DNA of 64,000 nt from Polaromonas sp. JS666 (GTDB taxonomy: Bacteria > Pseudomonadota > Gammaproteobacteria > Burkholderiales > Burkholderiaceae_C), in the NCBI RefSeq assembly GCF_900103405.1, contig NZ_FNHX01000005.1:455462-519461 (forward strand), given 5' to 3'. The notes under the pieces are model-generated. The model saw only the letters and a list, made by a program, of their open reading frames with translations. It did not search any database and was not told the DNA's origin. The position numbers were made by a program, and so were the translations under genes. This document shows positions 34,315 through 46,316 of this stretch, one piece after another (positions within the stretch are counted from its first letter, which is position 1; the number at the start of each line of letters is the position of its first letter).

Positions 34315-34346
34315 AAAAAAACCCGCCGGGATGCGGCGGGTTTTTT
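34315..34346. terminator. Bidirectional terminator between the desaturase and rpmG
   Basis: The stem CCCGCC/GGCGGG is flanked by seven A on one side and six T on the other, so it can end transcripts from either strand. It lies 15 nt after the rpmG stop and is the likely end of the rpmBG transcript. Confidence 0.88.
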
Positions 34347-34361
34347 GCGGAAACAGCCGAA

Positions 34362-34529
34362 TTACTTCAGCTTGATTTCCTTGTATTCCACGTGCTTGCG
34401 TGCCTTGGGATCAAACTTCATGATCAGCATCTTGTCGGGCGTGGTCTTCTTGTTCTTGGTGGTCGTGTAGAAGTGACCGGTGCCGGCGGTGGATTCCAGC
34501 TTGATTTTTTCGCGTGCGCCTTTAGCCAT
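34362..34529 (-). CDS. rpmG: 50S ribosomal protein L33
   Basis: The 55-residue ribosomal protein L33 reads [20 protein letters not shown] at the start and [18 protein letters not shown] at the end, the usual bacterial form. It lacks the CxxC zinc pairs, so it is the zinc-independent type. It lies 11 nt downstream of rpmB on the minus strand in the conserved rpmB-rpmG order, with a ribosome site (AAGGAG) about 5 nt before its ATG. It ends at the bidirectional terminator. Confidence 0.97.
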   Translation of the reverse strand: MAKGAREKIKLESTAGTGHFYTTTKNKKTTPDKMLIMKFDPKARKHVEYKEIKLK

Positions 34530-34540
34530 GATGGTGCTCC

Positions 34541-34774
34541 TTAAGCTTGGCCGCGTGCGCGCAGGTCTGCGAGCACGGAATCAATGCCGTTTTTGTCGAT
34601 CAGGCGCAGGGCGGCGCTGGAAACGCGCAGGCGGACCCAGCGGTTTTCGCTTTCGACCCAGAAACGACGGTATTGCAGGTTCACGAGGAACCGGCGCTTG
34701 GTTTTGTTGTTGGCGTGGGAAACATTGTTGCCCACCATCGGGCGCTTGCCCGTGACTTCACATACGCGTGCCAT
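34541..34774 (-). CDS. rpmB: 50S ribosomal protein L28
   Basis: The 77-residue ribosomal protein L28 has the typical start [20 protein letters not shown] and the segment [17 protein letters not shown]. The ATG at 34774 is chosen over an in-frame ATG at 34816 because a GGAG site lies 7 nt upstream and family members begin MARVCxVTGK. A single cysteine instead of CxxC pairs indicates the zinc-independent form. It is the first gene of the rpmBG operon. Confidence 0.97.
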   Translation of the reverse strand: MARVCEVTGKRPMVGNNVSHANNKTKRRFLVNLQYRRFWVESENRWVRLRVSSAALRLIDKNGIDSVLADLRARGQA

Positions 34775-34886
34775 ATTGCACTCCAGTATTTTCAACAGCA
34801 GCCACGCCGAAAGCACCCTGTGCCCGTCGTCATGCCTGCCTCACCTCGCCAGAATAGGGTGGCGGTAACCCGAGACTGCCAAACCG

Positions 34887-34911
34887 GCCCCTTTTGTTGG
34901 AACTAAGGGGC
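34887..34911 (-). terminator. Weak hairpin after trxB
   Basis: GCCCCTT and AAGGGGC form a 7-bp stem with an 11-nt loop, 39 nt after the trxB stop. There is no good T tract, so termination is only possible. Confidence 0.35.
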
Positions 34912-34949
34912 AAATTTAGCAAAGCCTTGAATTATAAGGGATTTTTGAC

Positions 34950-36027
<1,078 letters not shown>

Positions 36028-36068
36028 ACGCGACGTCCCGTTGTTTGTGAGGTTGGGAGATATCAGAT

Positions 36069-36746
36069 ATGACGACGATGGTGTCCAACCTGGAATTGAT
36101 TCGCCGGGTACCCCTTTTCTCCGTTTTGACGGCCGCTCAGGCCGCCTCGGTCGCCGATACGGTGGTCAAGCGCCGCTTCAAGCGCGGCGAGCCTATCGTC
36201 GAGCAGGGCAAGAAGTCCAACGCGCTGTCCATCATCCTGACGGGCCGGGCCCGCGTCGTCACCACCGATGCCCGCGGCCGCGAGGTCATCCTGGCCACCA
36301 TGCACCCCGGCGACTACGTCGGCGAGATGAGCCTGATCGACAACGAACCGCATTCGGCCACGGTACGCGCCGAGATCCAGACCGACGCCCTGATCCTGGG
36401 CCGCCTCGAATTCGCGCGCTGCCTGCCTGAGAACAGCTCCATGGCCTATGCCGTGCTCAAGGGCCTGGTGCAGCGCCTGCGCCACGCCGACCGGCAGATC
36501 GAGTCGCTGGCCTTGATGGACGTGTACGGCCGCGTGGCCAGGGCCTTGCTGGAGTTCGCCAGCGACGACGGCACCGGCAACACCGTGATCCGCGACAAGG
36601 TCTCGCGCCAGGATCTGGCCAAGATGGTCGGCGCCTCGCGCGAGATGGTCAGCCGGGTCATGAAAGACCTGGAAGAGCGCGGCTTCATCGAGACCCGGGA
36701 CGACGGCTCCGTCCTCGTGAAAGAGCGCCTGCATACCCTGGGTTAA
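36069..36746 (+). CDS. Crp/Fnr family transcriptional regulator
   Basis: The 225-residue protein has an N-terminal cyclic-nucleotide-type sensor domain (about 10-120: GRARVVTTDARGREVILATM, PGDYVGEMSLIDNEPHSATV) and a C-terminal winged helix (about 165-220, SRQDLAKMVGASREMVSRVM). The N-terminus has no Cys cluster, so it is not an Fe-S FNR. The ligand pocket resembles CRP-like proteins, but cAMP binding cannot be assured. A GGGAG site precedes the ATG by about 8 nt. It is divergent from trxB and followed by ftsK. Confidence 0.92.
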   Translation: MTTMVSNLELIRRVPLFSVLTAAQAASVADTVVKRRFKRGEPIVEQGKKSNALSIILTGRARVVTTDARGREVILATMHPGDYVGEMSLIDNEPHSATVRAEIQTDALILGRLEFARCLPENSSMAYAVLKGLVQRLRHADRQIESLALMDVYGRVARALLEFASDDGTGNTVIRDKVSRQDLAKMVGASREMVSRVMKDLEERGFIETRDDGSVLVKERLHTLG

Positions 36747-36835
36747 CACGCCCAGGCCGATCGCCCGCCACCCGTTTGGCGCCCGTGGCGCTCCTTCAAG
36801 GCTTGCACTCAACTGCGGTAAGCTTCAAGTGAGCC

Positions 36836-39175
<2,340 letters not shown>

Positions 39176-39180
39176 CGATC

Positions 39181-39825
39181 ATGAAGAAATACCTTGCGAT
39201 GATGCTGGTGGCGGCTTGCGCCCACCCCGCCTGGGCCGACGGCCTGGACAGCCTGGAGGCGTTCGTGAAGACCGTCAGCAGCGGCCGCGCCGAATTTACC
39301 CAGGTCGTCACCGCGCCGGCCAGGGACGGGCAGGCCGCGCGCAGCAAGACCTCCACCGGTACCTTCGAGTTTTCGCGGCCCAACCGCTTTCGCTTCATTT
39401 ACAAGAAGCCCTTTGAGCAAAGCATCGTGGCCGACGGCCAGACCTTGTGGCTGCACGACGTGGACCTGAACCAGGTCACTTCGCGCAAGCAGTCCAGCGT
39501 GCTGGGCTCCACCCCCGCGGCCCTGATTGCCGCGGCGCCCGACTTGCGCGCCCTGCAGGCCGATTTCACGCTGGCCGCCGCGCCCGATGCCGGCGGCCTG
39601 CAATGGGTGGTGGCCACGCCCAAGACCAAGGAAGGCCAGCTCCAGTCCGTGCGCGTGGGCTTTCGCCCCGGCGAAAAATCCTCCGGCCTGGCCGCGCTGG
39701 AGATCACCGACAGCTTCGGCCAGCGCTCGGTGCTGAGCTTCAGCAAGGTTGAGGTCAACCCCAATCTGCCGGCCGATACCTTCCGCTTCACCCCACCCAA
39801 GGGCGCGGACGTGATCCGGCAGTAA
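39181..39825 (+). CDS. lolA: Outer-membrane lipoprotein carrier protein LolA
   Basis: This periplasmic chaperone accepts lipoproteins from LolCDE and hands them to LolB. The ATG at 39181 with a GGAG site 8 nt upstream gives a signal peptide MKKYLAMMLVAACAHPAWA|D and a mature LolA fold: RAEFTQVVTAPARDGQ, STGTFEFSRPNRFRFIYKKP and QTLWLHDVDLNQVTSRK. A GTG at 39172 overlapping the ftsK stop is the alternative start. Total length of 214 is usual. The ftsK-lolA-rarA order is common in beta-proteobacteria, though two minus-strand genes intervene before rarA here. Confidence 0.95.
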   Translation: MKKYLAMMLVAACAHPAWADGLDSLEAFVKTVSSGRAEFTQVVTAPARDGQAARSKTSTGTFEFSRPNRFRFIYKKPFEQSIVADGQTLWLHDVDLNQVTSRKQSSVLGSTPAALIAAAPDLRALQADFTLAAAPDAGGLQWVVATPKTKEGQLQSVRVGFRPGEKSSGLAALEITDSFGQRSVLSFSKVEVNPNLPADTFRFTPPKGADVIRQ

Positions 39826-39837
39826 ACAAAACCGGTT

Positions 39838-40218
39838 CTAGGCGACCGGGGGCTTGGGAAGGCGCTGCGCGGGATCGTAGAAAAAGGTTTCTTCCGCGAT
39901 CCGCTCGCCTTCCCAGCGCTGCCAGGCGAGTTCTTCCATCTCGGTGCGGCTGCCGTCCTGCCATTCAAAGCGGAAGATCCAGCGGATCACCACGTGGTCG
40001 CCGTCGAGCAGGGCGGGGCGCACGCAGGTCGAGGTCAGCGATTTCGCCCTTTCCATGACCTTGCGCTCGCCGGTGACCAGGTTGGTACGTCCCACGCGCG
40101 GCGCGGCCTGGTTTTCCTGCATGGACGCGTTCTCGGTGTAGAACTCTTCAATGGCCTGGGCATGGGCGTTTTCTTCAACGCGGGCGATAAATCGTTCCAG
40201 GGTTTCGCGGCTTGGCAT
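39838..40218 (-). CDS. NTF2/SnoaL-like family protein
   Basis: This is a 126-residue single-domain protein with the NTF2-like pattern: an N-terminal helix pair (LERFIARVEENAHAQAIEEF), a short strand with YTENASMQEN, and then a curved sheet (HVVIRWIFRFEWQDGSRTEM, ELAWQRWEGERIAEETFFYD). Members bind small ligands or act as isomerases, and none can be chosen here. The ATG at 40218 has an AAGGAA site 6 nt upstream; a longer in-frame start at 40305 is less likely. It is convergent with lolA (12 nt between stops). Confidence 0.8.
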   Translation of the reverse strand: MPSRETLERFIARVEENAHAQAIEEFYTENASMQENQAAPRVGRTNLVTGERKVMERAKSLTSTCVRPALLDGDHVVIRWIFRFEWQDGSRTEMEELAWQRWEGERIAEETFFYDPAQRLPKPPVA

Positions 40219-40311
40219 GGGGTTTCCTTCAAAGAGTGGGGAGTCATTGACCCGTTCTTTTGTGTTGTACACGACTTGGCCGAGCCCTGTAGTCCATCGG
40301 GGCATAGGCTC

Positions 40312-41160
40312 TCAACCCAATTCAAACGTGGTGATACCGTACAGCTTTTGCAGCGGCAAGGCCGGCGCCGGCCCGGTGTACATGCGGGCGGTCTCGAACA
40401 CCGGCGCCATGCCGTGCCGGCGCGCCAGTGCCATGGCCTCGGGATTGGCTTGCGGTGTGTCGAGGTAAATCTTCGCATCCCTGCCCGCGGCCGACTTCAG
40501 GGCGTTGAACAGCCCATCGGCCACCGCCGTGCTGTCGGCAAACAGCGGGCCGACCTTGAAGCCCGAGCGGCAGGGCCGCAGCACGCCATAGCCCTGGAGC
40601 GTGCCGTCCTCAACCCAGCCCAGGGCCGTGCCGCCCGGCTGCTGGATCCAGCAGCGCAGAAAGTCGACCCGCCCATCCGGAAAGAAGGCCTGGTCATAGG
40701 CGAGCACGGCGGTCAGCGGCACACCGGCCAGCGGCACTGCGCGCGCATCGATGGGCACCGAGTCGCCGCCAGCACCCTCCTGGCGGATATTGCGCCATGC
40801 CAGGGAATAGCCCGACTTGCGGTAGTTCTGCTGCTGTACCACCACGCCGTCCAGCCCCACATTGCGACCGGCCACCGTGGCCATGCCTGCCTGCCAGAGC
40901 CTCAGGCCGAGGCCGCGGCCCCGAAAGCCAGGCCTCACGATGTACAGGCCCAGAAAGGCGAAAGCACTGCCGTATTTCACGACCGAAATGCCGGCCACTG
41001 CTTCGCCGTCCAGCCGCCCCAGCAGAAAGCCGCCCGGGTCCGCCGCATAAAAGCAGCCCGCATCATGCAGCCCGGGGTTCCATCCCTCCTCGGCCGCCCA
41101 TCCCAGCAGGACGTCCAGCTCTTCACGCTTCGCGGGTGTGATCGTGTAGGGGTCTGTCAT
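40312..41160 (-). CDS. GNAT family N-acetyltransferase
   Basis: The 282-residue protein has a GNAT domain in its first half with the acetyl-CoA loop RPGFRGRGLGLRLWQAGMAT (about 76-95). A second-half domain resembles the C-terminal acetyltransferase-like domain of YitH-type proteins (LFADSTAVADGLFNALKSAA, IYLDTPQANPEAMALARRHG). The substrate is unknown. It lies on the minus strand between lolA and rarA, divergent from rarA, and does not appear to belong to either housekeeping unit. Confidence 0.85.
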   Translation of the reverse strand: MTDPYTITPAKREELDVLLGWAAEEGWNPGLHDAGCFYAADPGGFLLGRLDGEAVAGISVVKYGSAFAFLGLYIVRPGFRGRGLGLRLWQAGMATVAGRNVGLDGVVVQQQNYRKSGYSLAWRNIRQEGAGGDSVPIDARAVPLAGVPLTAVLAYDQAFFPDGRVDFLRCWIQQPGGTALGWVEDGTLQGYGVLRPCRSGFKVGPLFADSTAVADGLFNALKSAAGRDAKIYLDTPQANPEAMALARRHGMAPVFETARMYTGPAPALPLQKLYGITTFELG

Positions 41161-41271
41161 TTGGTTGCCTGCGGCTTCTGGAATCCGGTGGGTGGCTTAG
41201 ACTCTAGCATCGCAGCCGTCAGTCTTGCTCCCGCTTTTTCCTCCGCTTTTCGCTTCCAAACCCAGCCCTTT

Positions 41272-42573
41272 GTGAAAGCCGCGTCCTCCACCCACCAGCC
41301 CCTGGCCGAGCGCCTGCGCCCGCAAAACCTGGGCGAAGTCATAGGCCAGCAGCATCTGCTGGGCGAAGGCATGCCGCTGCGCATCGCGTTTGAGTCCGGC
41401 CAGCCGCACAGCTGCATCCTCTGGGGCCCGCCCGGTGTGGGCAAGACCACCATCGCGCGGCTGATGGCCAGCAGCTTTGACGCGCACTTCATCACTATTT
41501 CGGCGGTGCTGGGCGGCGTCAAGGACATCCGCGAAGCGGTGGAGCAGGCCAGCATCTGGCAGGCCCAGGGCGGGCGGCGCACCATCGTGTTCGTCGATGA
41601 GGTGCACCGCTTCAACAAAAGCCAGCAGGATGCCTTTTTGCCGCACGTGGAGAGCGGCCTTTTCACCTTCATAGGCGCCACCACCGAAAATCCCTCGTTC
41701 GAGGTCAACTCGGCCCTGCTGTCGCGCGCCGTGGTCTATGTGCTCCAGCCGCTGGGCGAGGCGGACTTGAAGCAGATCGTGGACAAGGTGCTGGCTGAAA
41801 ACGCGCTGCCGGCCATCGCCGCCATCGACGCGCAGGCGGTGGACCGCCTCGTGGCCTATGCCGACGGCGATGCGCGGCGCCTGCTTAACACGCTGGAGTC
41901 GCTCAGCGTGGCGGCCAGGGCCGAGAAGGTCAGCGAAGTCACCGACGTCTGGCTGCTCAAGGTGCTGGGCGAGCGCCTGCGCCGCTACGACAAGGGCGGC
42001 GAGCAGTTCTACGACACCATCTCGGCGCTGCACAAGTCGGTGCGCGGCTCGGACCCCGATGCCGCGCTCTACTGGTTCATGCGCATGCTCGACGGCGGCG
42101 CCGAGCCGCGCTACATGGCGCGCCGGCTGGTGCGCATGGCCAGCGAGGACATCGGCCTGGCCGACCCGCGCGCGCTGCGCCTGGCGCTGGACGCGGCCGA
42201 GGTCTATGAGCGCCTGGGCTCCCCCGAAGGCGAGTTGGCCCTGGCCCAGTGCGTGATCTACCTGGCGGTGGCACCGAAGTCCAACGCGGTCTACAAGGCC
42301 TTCAACGAAGCCAAGGCGTTTATCAGCAAGGACGGCACCCGACCGGTGCCCCTGCATTTGCGCAATGCACCAACAAAGCTCATGAAGCAGCTCGACTACG
42401 GCAAAAACTACCGTTACGCGCACGACGAGGAAGACGGCTTCGCGGCCGGAGAAAACTATTTTCCCGAAGGCATGCAGGCCCCGGGCTTTTATCGGCCGGT
42501 CAACAGAGGGCTGGAAATGAAAATTGCCGAAAAGCTCGAGCAATTGCGTGTAAAAAACGACTCGAAGAAATGA
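41272..42573 (+). CDS. rarA: Replication-associated recombination protein A (MgsA/RarA AAA+ ATPase)
   Basis: This AAA+ ATPase acts at stalled replication forks and resembles clamp-loader subunits. The GTG at 41272 is chosen because the product then starts VKAASSTHQPLAERLRPQNL, just before the family's conserved LAERLRP; no ATG exists until well inside the domain. The 433 residues contain Walker A GPPGVGKTT (about 53-61), Walker B VFVDEVHRFNKSQQD (about 108-122), sensor 1 FIGATTENPSFEVN, and the C-terminal tetramerisation domain (PRALRLALDAAEVYERLGSP, FYRPVNRGLEMKIAEKLE). No ribosome site is evident before the GTG. Confidence 0.93.
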   Translation: MKAASSTHQPLAERLRPQNLGEVIGQQHLLGEGMPLRIAFESGQPHSCILWGPPGVGKTTIARLMASSFDAHFITISAVLGGVKDIREAVEQASIWQAQGGRRTIVFVDEVHRFNKSQQDAFLPHVESGLFTFIGATTENPSFEVNSALLSRAVVYVLQPLGEADLKQIVDKVLAENALPAIAAIDAQAVDRLVAYADGDARRLLNTLESLSVAARAEKVSEVTDVWLLKVLGERLRRYDKGGEQFYDTISALHKSVRGSDPDAALYWFMRMLDGGAEPRYMARRLVRMASEDIGLADPRALRLALDAAEVYERLGSPEGELALAQCVIYLAVAPKSNAVYKAFNEAKAFISKDGTRPVPLHLRNAPTKLMKQLDYGKNYRYAHDEEDGFAAGENYFPEGMQAPGFYRPVNRGLEMKIAEKLEQLRVKNDSKK

Positions 42574-42755
42574 GCCGCGCGCAGGCGGCCCGCGTCGATT
42601 GCCGCCGGTGGACCATGAAACAGGCCTGCCATGGTCCGAGCCGGCGTTCCCCAAAACAGCGCATACGCTTTCTGCATGGCATGCTCCGTCTGCGCATGCC
42701 TCAAGGGGAAACCTCCGCTTGATACTACCGACTCCTCAATTCATCAGGAGTCGTC

Positions 42756-43895
42756 ATGTCGTCAAGTTATTGCGTAAAAAGCGCTCTTTCCGTACTGGTC
42801 GTTGTTTCGGCAGCTTCGGCTTTCGCCCAGGACAAAGTAAAAATAGCCATCGTCGGCCCGCTGTCTGGCCCAGCCGCAAATTACGGCAAGGACAACGAGC
42901 GTGGTGCGCAACTTGCCATTGAAGACCTCAATGCCAGCCAGTTCAGGATTGGCGGCAAGGCCGTGAAGTTCGAGCTGATTTCAGAAGACGATCAGGCCGA
43001 CCCGAAACAGGGGACCGCCGTTGCGCAAAAATTGGTTGATAGCGGTGTCAATGGCGTCGTGGGGCATAACAACAGCGGCACCACCATTCCCGCCGCCCGG
43101 ATCTACAGCGAAGCAGGCCTTCCGCACATCACGCCTGCGGCTTCCAATCCGAAACTCACCCAACTGGGCTACAAAACCACATTCCGCACCATTGCCCACG
43201 ACGGAATGATAGGTAGCGCATTGGCTGTTTATGCGGCCACCAAGCTCAAGATCCACAACGTCGCCTTGATTGACGACCGTACGGCATATGGCCAGGGCCT
43301 GGCGGACGAGTTTGAAAAAACCTTCAAATCGCTGGGCGGAACAGTCGTCGCGCGTGAATTTACCAGCGACAAGGCCACTGATTTTTCCCCCATCCTGACG
43401 ACGATCAAGGGCAAGAAGGCGCAGGCCGTCTTTTTTGGAGGCCTGGATGGACAGGCGGGGTCCATGCTTCGCCAAATGGCCCAGTTGGGGATGGGGCAGC
43501 TTCCCTTTATGGGTGGTGACGGTGTCTGCACCGGCGATCTGCCCAAGCTTGGTGCGCAGGCGGTCGGAAAAAACGTGATCTGCGGCGACGGCGGCGAAGC
43601 CTTGATGGATATGAAGGGAGGCCCTGGTTTTGCCCAACGCTATAAGGCCGCCTACAGCACCGATGTCGTGGTTTACGCACCTTATGCCTATGACAACGTC
43701 ATGATATTGGCCAATGCCATGCGGGCTGCCGGTTCTGCGGAGCCCGCCAAGTACCTGGCCTATGTCGGCAAGACAAAGCATGAGGGCATCACCGGGCATA
43801 TTGAATTTGACGGAACGGGCCAGCGCAAGAACGCTGCCGTCACGCTGTCCACCTATCCGCAGGGTGTCAAAACCACGCTTGTCACCATGAAGTGA
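42756..43895 (+). CDS. Branched-chain amino-acid-type ABC substrate-binding protein (LivK-like)
   Basis: This periplasmic binding protein has a signal peptide (MSSSYCVKSALSVLVVVSAA, cleavage SAFA|QD) and the LivK/LivJ fold: VKIAIVGPLSGPAANYGKDN, ERGAQLAIEDLNA, GVVGHNNSGTTIPAARIYSE and VALIDDRTAYGQGLADEFEK. A CAGGAG site 6-8 nt before the ATG supports the start. The 379-residue length is usual. It lies upstream of an asparaginase on the same strand and 2.4 kb before the livHMGF operon, whose membrane parts it probably serves. Ligand specificity, for example Asn or branched-chain amino acids, is inference. Confidence 0.9.
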   Translation: MSSSYCVKSALSVLVVVSAASAFAQDKVKIAIVGPLSGPAANYGKDNERGAQLAIEDLNASQFRIGGKAVKFELISEDDQADPKQGTAVAQKLVDSGVNGVVGHNNSGTTIPAARIYSEAGLPHITPAASNPKLTQLGYKTTFRTIAHDGMIGSALAVYAATKLKIHNVALIDDRTAYGQGLADEFEKTFKSLGGTVVAREFTSDKATDFSPILTTIKGKKAQAVFFGGLDGQAGSMLRQMAQLGMGQLPFMGGDGVCTGDLPKLGAQAVGKNVICGDGGEALMDMKGGPGFAQRYKAAYSTDVVVYAPYAYDNVMILANAMRAAGSAEPAKYLAYVGKTKHEGITGHIEFDGTGQRKNAAVTLSTYPQGVKTTLVTMK

Positions 43896-44025
43896 CAGCG
43901 CTTGGCCAGTCAGGCGCCAAGCGAAAAGACAGCGGCGGATTCCCGCTGCTGCCCTCCTGGTACCCGTCCCGCGGCGCGACCCATAGTGTGATCACCAGCG
44001 GGGCGGCTCCATCATCTTTAACGCA

Positions 44026-45039
44026 ATGGTTGAAACATTGATGCGAAAAACAAGGATTGCCGTCCTGGGCACCGGGGGCACCATCGCGGGCGAAGCCAGT
44101 TCCGCCTCCGACGTACTCAGCTACCAGGATTCGCAGCTTTCCGCGGCCGACACTTTGGCGCCGCTGGCCCCTTACCTGCCCAAAGAGGTCGAATTGCTCG
44201 CGCTGCAGATCAGCCAGTTGGGCAGCGAAAACTTTTCCACCGATACCTGGCTTCTCCTGGCCCACGCGATTTCCCGGCTCGACGAGACCGAAGAGCCGGA
44301 CGGTTTTGTGCTGACGCAGGGAACCGATACGCTGGAGGAAACCGCCTACTTTCTGCATCTGGCTTTGAAGACGGCCAAGCCGGTCGTCGTGGTGGGGGCC
44401 ATGCGGCCCGCAACCGCCATCAGTGCGGATGGGCCTTTGAATCTCCTGCGGGCGGTGCAACTCGCGGCCAGTCCCCAGGTGCGAGGATTTGGTGTGATGG
44501 TCGTGGCAAATGAACGGATCTTTTCGGCCCGGGAGGTGACCAAATCCCATACCTCATCGATCGACAGTTTTTGCAGTCCGGAATTTGGATGCGTCGGCTA
44601 TATGCAAAACGGGGACGTCAAACTTCATCGGATGCCGTCGCGCCACCACACGCTTAATTCGCCTTTCAGTGTGTCGGGCCTCCAAAGCCTGCCCAAGGTG
44701 GATATCGTGTATGCCTATGCGGGCGCGGGTAGCGAAAGTATTCGGGCTTTCCTGGACGGTGGCACACGCGGCCTTGTCCATGCGGGCACCGGAAACGGGT
44801 CGATTTCCAGCATTCACCAGATGGCTTATCGTGAAGCGATTTTGCGTGGCGTCGCGGTCGTCAGGAGCTCCCGCACCGGAAGCGGCCTTGTGTCGCGCAA
44901 CGGCGCAGTAGACGACGATGCTTTCGGCAGCATAAGTTCTGACACGCTCAGCCCGCAAAAAGCCCGTGTATTGCTCAGCCTGGCACTGACCCTGAAGCAG
45001 GACGCCACGGAACTGCAGCGCTACTTTGATCACTACTGA
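44026..45039 (+). CDS. L-asparaginase / glutaminase
   Basis: Hydrolyses L-asparagine to aspartate and ammonia. The 337 residues have both catalytic threonine motifs: LGTGGTIAG near 15-22 and VLTQGTDTLEETAYF near 94-108, with the Lys in REVTKSHTSSIDSF. No signal peptide is visible, so the enzyme is expected in the cytoplasm although its sequence class resembles type II. The ATG at 44026 has no clear ribosome site; the ATG at 44041 is five codons later. It follows the binding-protein gene and converges with the LysR gene, suggesting a small asparagine-use locus. Confidence 0.92.
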   Translation: MVETLMRKTRIAVLGTGGTIAGEASSASDVLSYQDSQLSAADTLAPLAPYLPKEVELLALQISQLGSENFSTDTWLLLAHAISRLDETEEPDGFVLTQGTDTLEETAYFLHLALKTAKPVVVVGAMRPATAISADGPLNLLRAVQLAASPQVRGFGVMVVANERIFSAREVTKSHTSSIDSFCSPEFGCVGYMQNGDVKLHRMPSRHHTLNSPFSVSGLQSLPKVDIVYAYAGAGSESIRAFLDGGTRGLVHAGTGNGSISSIHQMAYREAILRGVAVVRSSRTGSGLVSRNGAVDDDAFGSISSDTLSPQKARVLLSLALTLKQDATELQRYFDHY

Positions 45040-45054
45040 GCCCGATTTGCGATG

Positions 45055-45948
45055 TCAACCAGCTTGAATCAGGCGGGCCTGGGCCGCGAAATGCTCAACA
45101 AACTTTTTCTCATGCAGTGTGGCCTGGTGTGTGACCAGGTGCATCGCGGCCACCCGTATGGGCACTTCGGGGCTAAAGGGCAAAACCTGCGCGCCGTGCA
45201 GCTTCCCCAGTGCCCCCGTCAGGGAGTCAACCAGGGCGACGCCCATCCCTTGTGCGGCCAGATGCATGGCCACCACGCTGGTTTCGACCGAAACATTGCG
45301 GGTGAGCGCAATGTCCGCCATCCCGTCCGTCTGGGCAATCAGCGACGCGACAAGGTCGTCCTTGCTCAATCCGATGATGTTGCAGGAAGCAAGGTCCTGG
45401 ACGGTGATGGATTTTTTGGCTTTCGAAAAATAGCTGGATGTCGACACCGAACAGAAGAAGGCCTGCAGCAGGTCTGTGGTTGCCAACGCCGCATGCGCTA
45501 CCGGTTCATAAACAAATCCGATATCGACGTGCCCGGCCAGAAGCGCATCAACAAGGGAGTCGTAATGGTAGGTTTCCAGTGTCAGCTTGCATTTGGGATA
45601 TTGCCCGATGAATGATTTAACCGCTCTCGGCAATACGGCTGTGGCCAGCGAAGGGACGGCTGCGATTCTTAATTGCCTGGTACCGCCGTTGCGCAAGCCT
45701 GCGGCCAACGAGGCGGCGTGGCTCATCGATTCCATGATTTTCAAAATCGCCGGACGCAGCTGCTGGGCTTCGTCTGTCGGTGCCATTCGCCCTTGCTGGC
45801 GATGAAACAAGAGGAAGCCGAGTTCAGTCTCCGCGCTTGAAATAAGGCGGGACACGGCCGGCTGCGAAAGATTGAGCATCTTTGCCGCCCCTGTGACGGT
45901 GCCGCAAAGGAATACCGCGTTGATAGCCTCGTATTTATGAAACCGCAT
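45055..45948 (-). CDS. LysR family transcriptional regulator
   Basis: The 297-residue protein has an N-terminal winged helix-turn-helix (about 1-60: AVFLCGTVTGAAKMLNLSQP, AVSRLISSAETELGFLLFHR) and a periplasmic-binding-protein-like effector domain (about 90-297, RQLRIAAVPSLATAVLP). The ATG at 45948 is preferred over a TTG four codons upstream. It converges with the asparaginase gene (15 nt between stops) and is divergent from livH, so it could control either or both. The effector is unknown; an amino acid is a reasonable guess. Confidence 0.9.
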   Translation of the reverse strand: MRFHKYEAINAVFLCGTVTGAAKMLNLSQPAVSRLISSAETELGFLLFHRQQGRMAPTDEAQQLRPAILKIMESMSHAASLAAGLRNGGTRQLRIAAVPSLATAVLPRAVKSFIGQYPKCKLTLETYHYDSLVDALLAGHVDIGFVYEPVAHAALATTDLLQAFFCSVSTSSYFSKAKKSITVQDLASCNIIGLSKDDLVASLIAQTDGMADIALTRNVSVETSVVAMHLAAQGMGVALVDSLTGALGKLHGAQVLPFSPEVPIRVAAMHLVTHQATLHEKKFVEHFAAQARLIQAG

Positions 45949-46316
45949 GTCGCAATCCAAAAATGGAGAAATTTCCGCTATTCAAGCGGCTCGGCGAAGT
46001 GCTGCGAGGCTGGCATCCCATCTGGCATCGCATTAGGCTTGATTTTCAAGAGCAAGTCACATAAGGAAAACTAATGAAAAATTAAAATTCAATGTTTCGC
46101 TGAATGTTAAGGGTAAACCCCGCGAAAACCGCCTGCTTGGCCCGATTCTCGCTTAAGGCCGATGGCTACAATTCGCGGATTAGCTCGCCACCTAACCCAG
46201 TTACCTGGTTTTGATAGGCGGGCTTTTTGTTAACTCACGCCAGCCACCGGTGATCCCGGCGGGCGGCGGCCGCCAGGCGGAGTTCGCATTTCATCAATTG
46301 GACGGGAGAGTGAGTT
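45949..46316. promoter_or_regulatory. Control region between the LysR gene and livH
   Basis: This 368-nt divergent spacer is AT-rich in its middle (46040-46110) and has no supported gene. It contains two dyads that may be operators: CCGCT-attca-AGCGG (45975-45989) near the LysR gene and CTTGA-ttt-TCAAG (46038-46050). A TACAAT hexamer (46167-46172) lacks a good -35 partner. A GGGAG site precedes livH. Confidence 0.5.

Noticed and set aside
42574..42755. Short open frame after rarA starting MSRAQAARVDC
   Set aside because: It is about 50 codons with no ribosome site or family pattern, and sits in the leader of the binding-protein gene.
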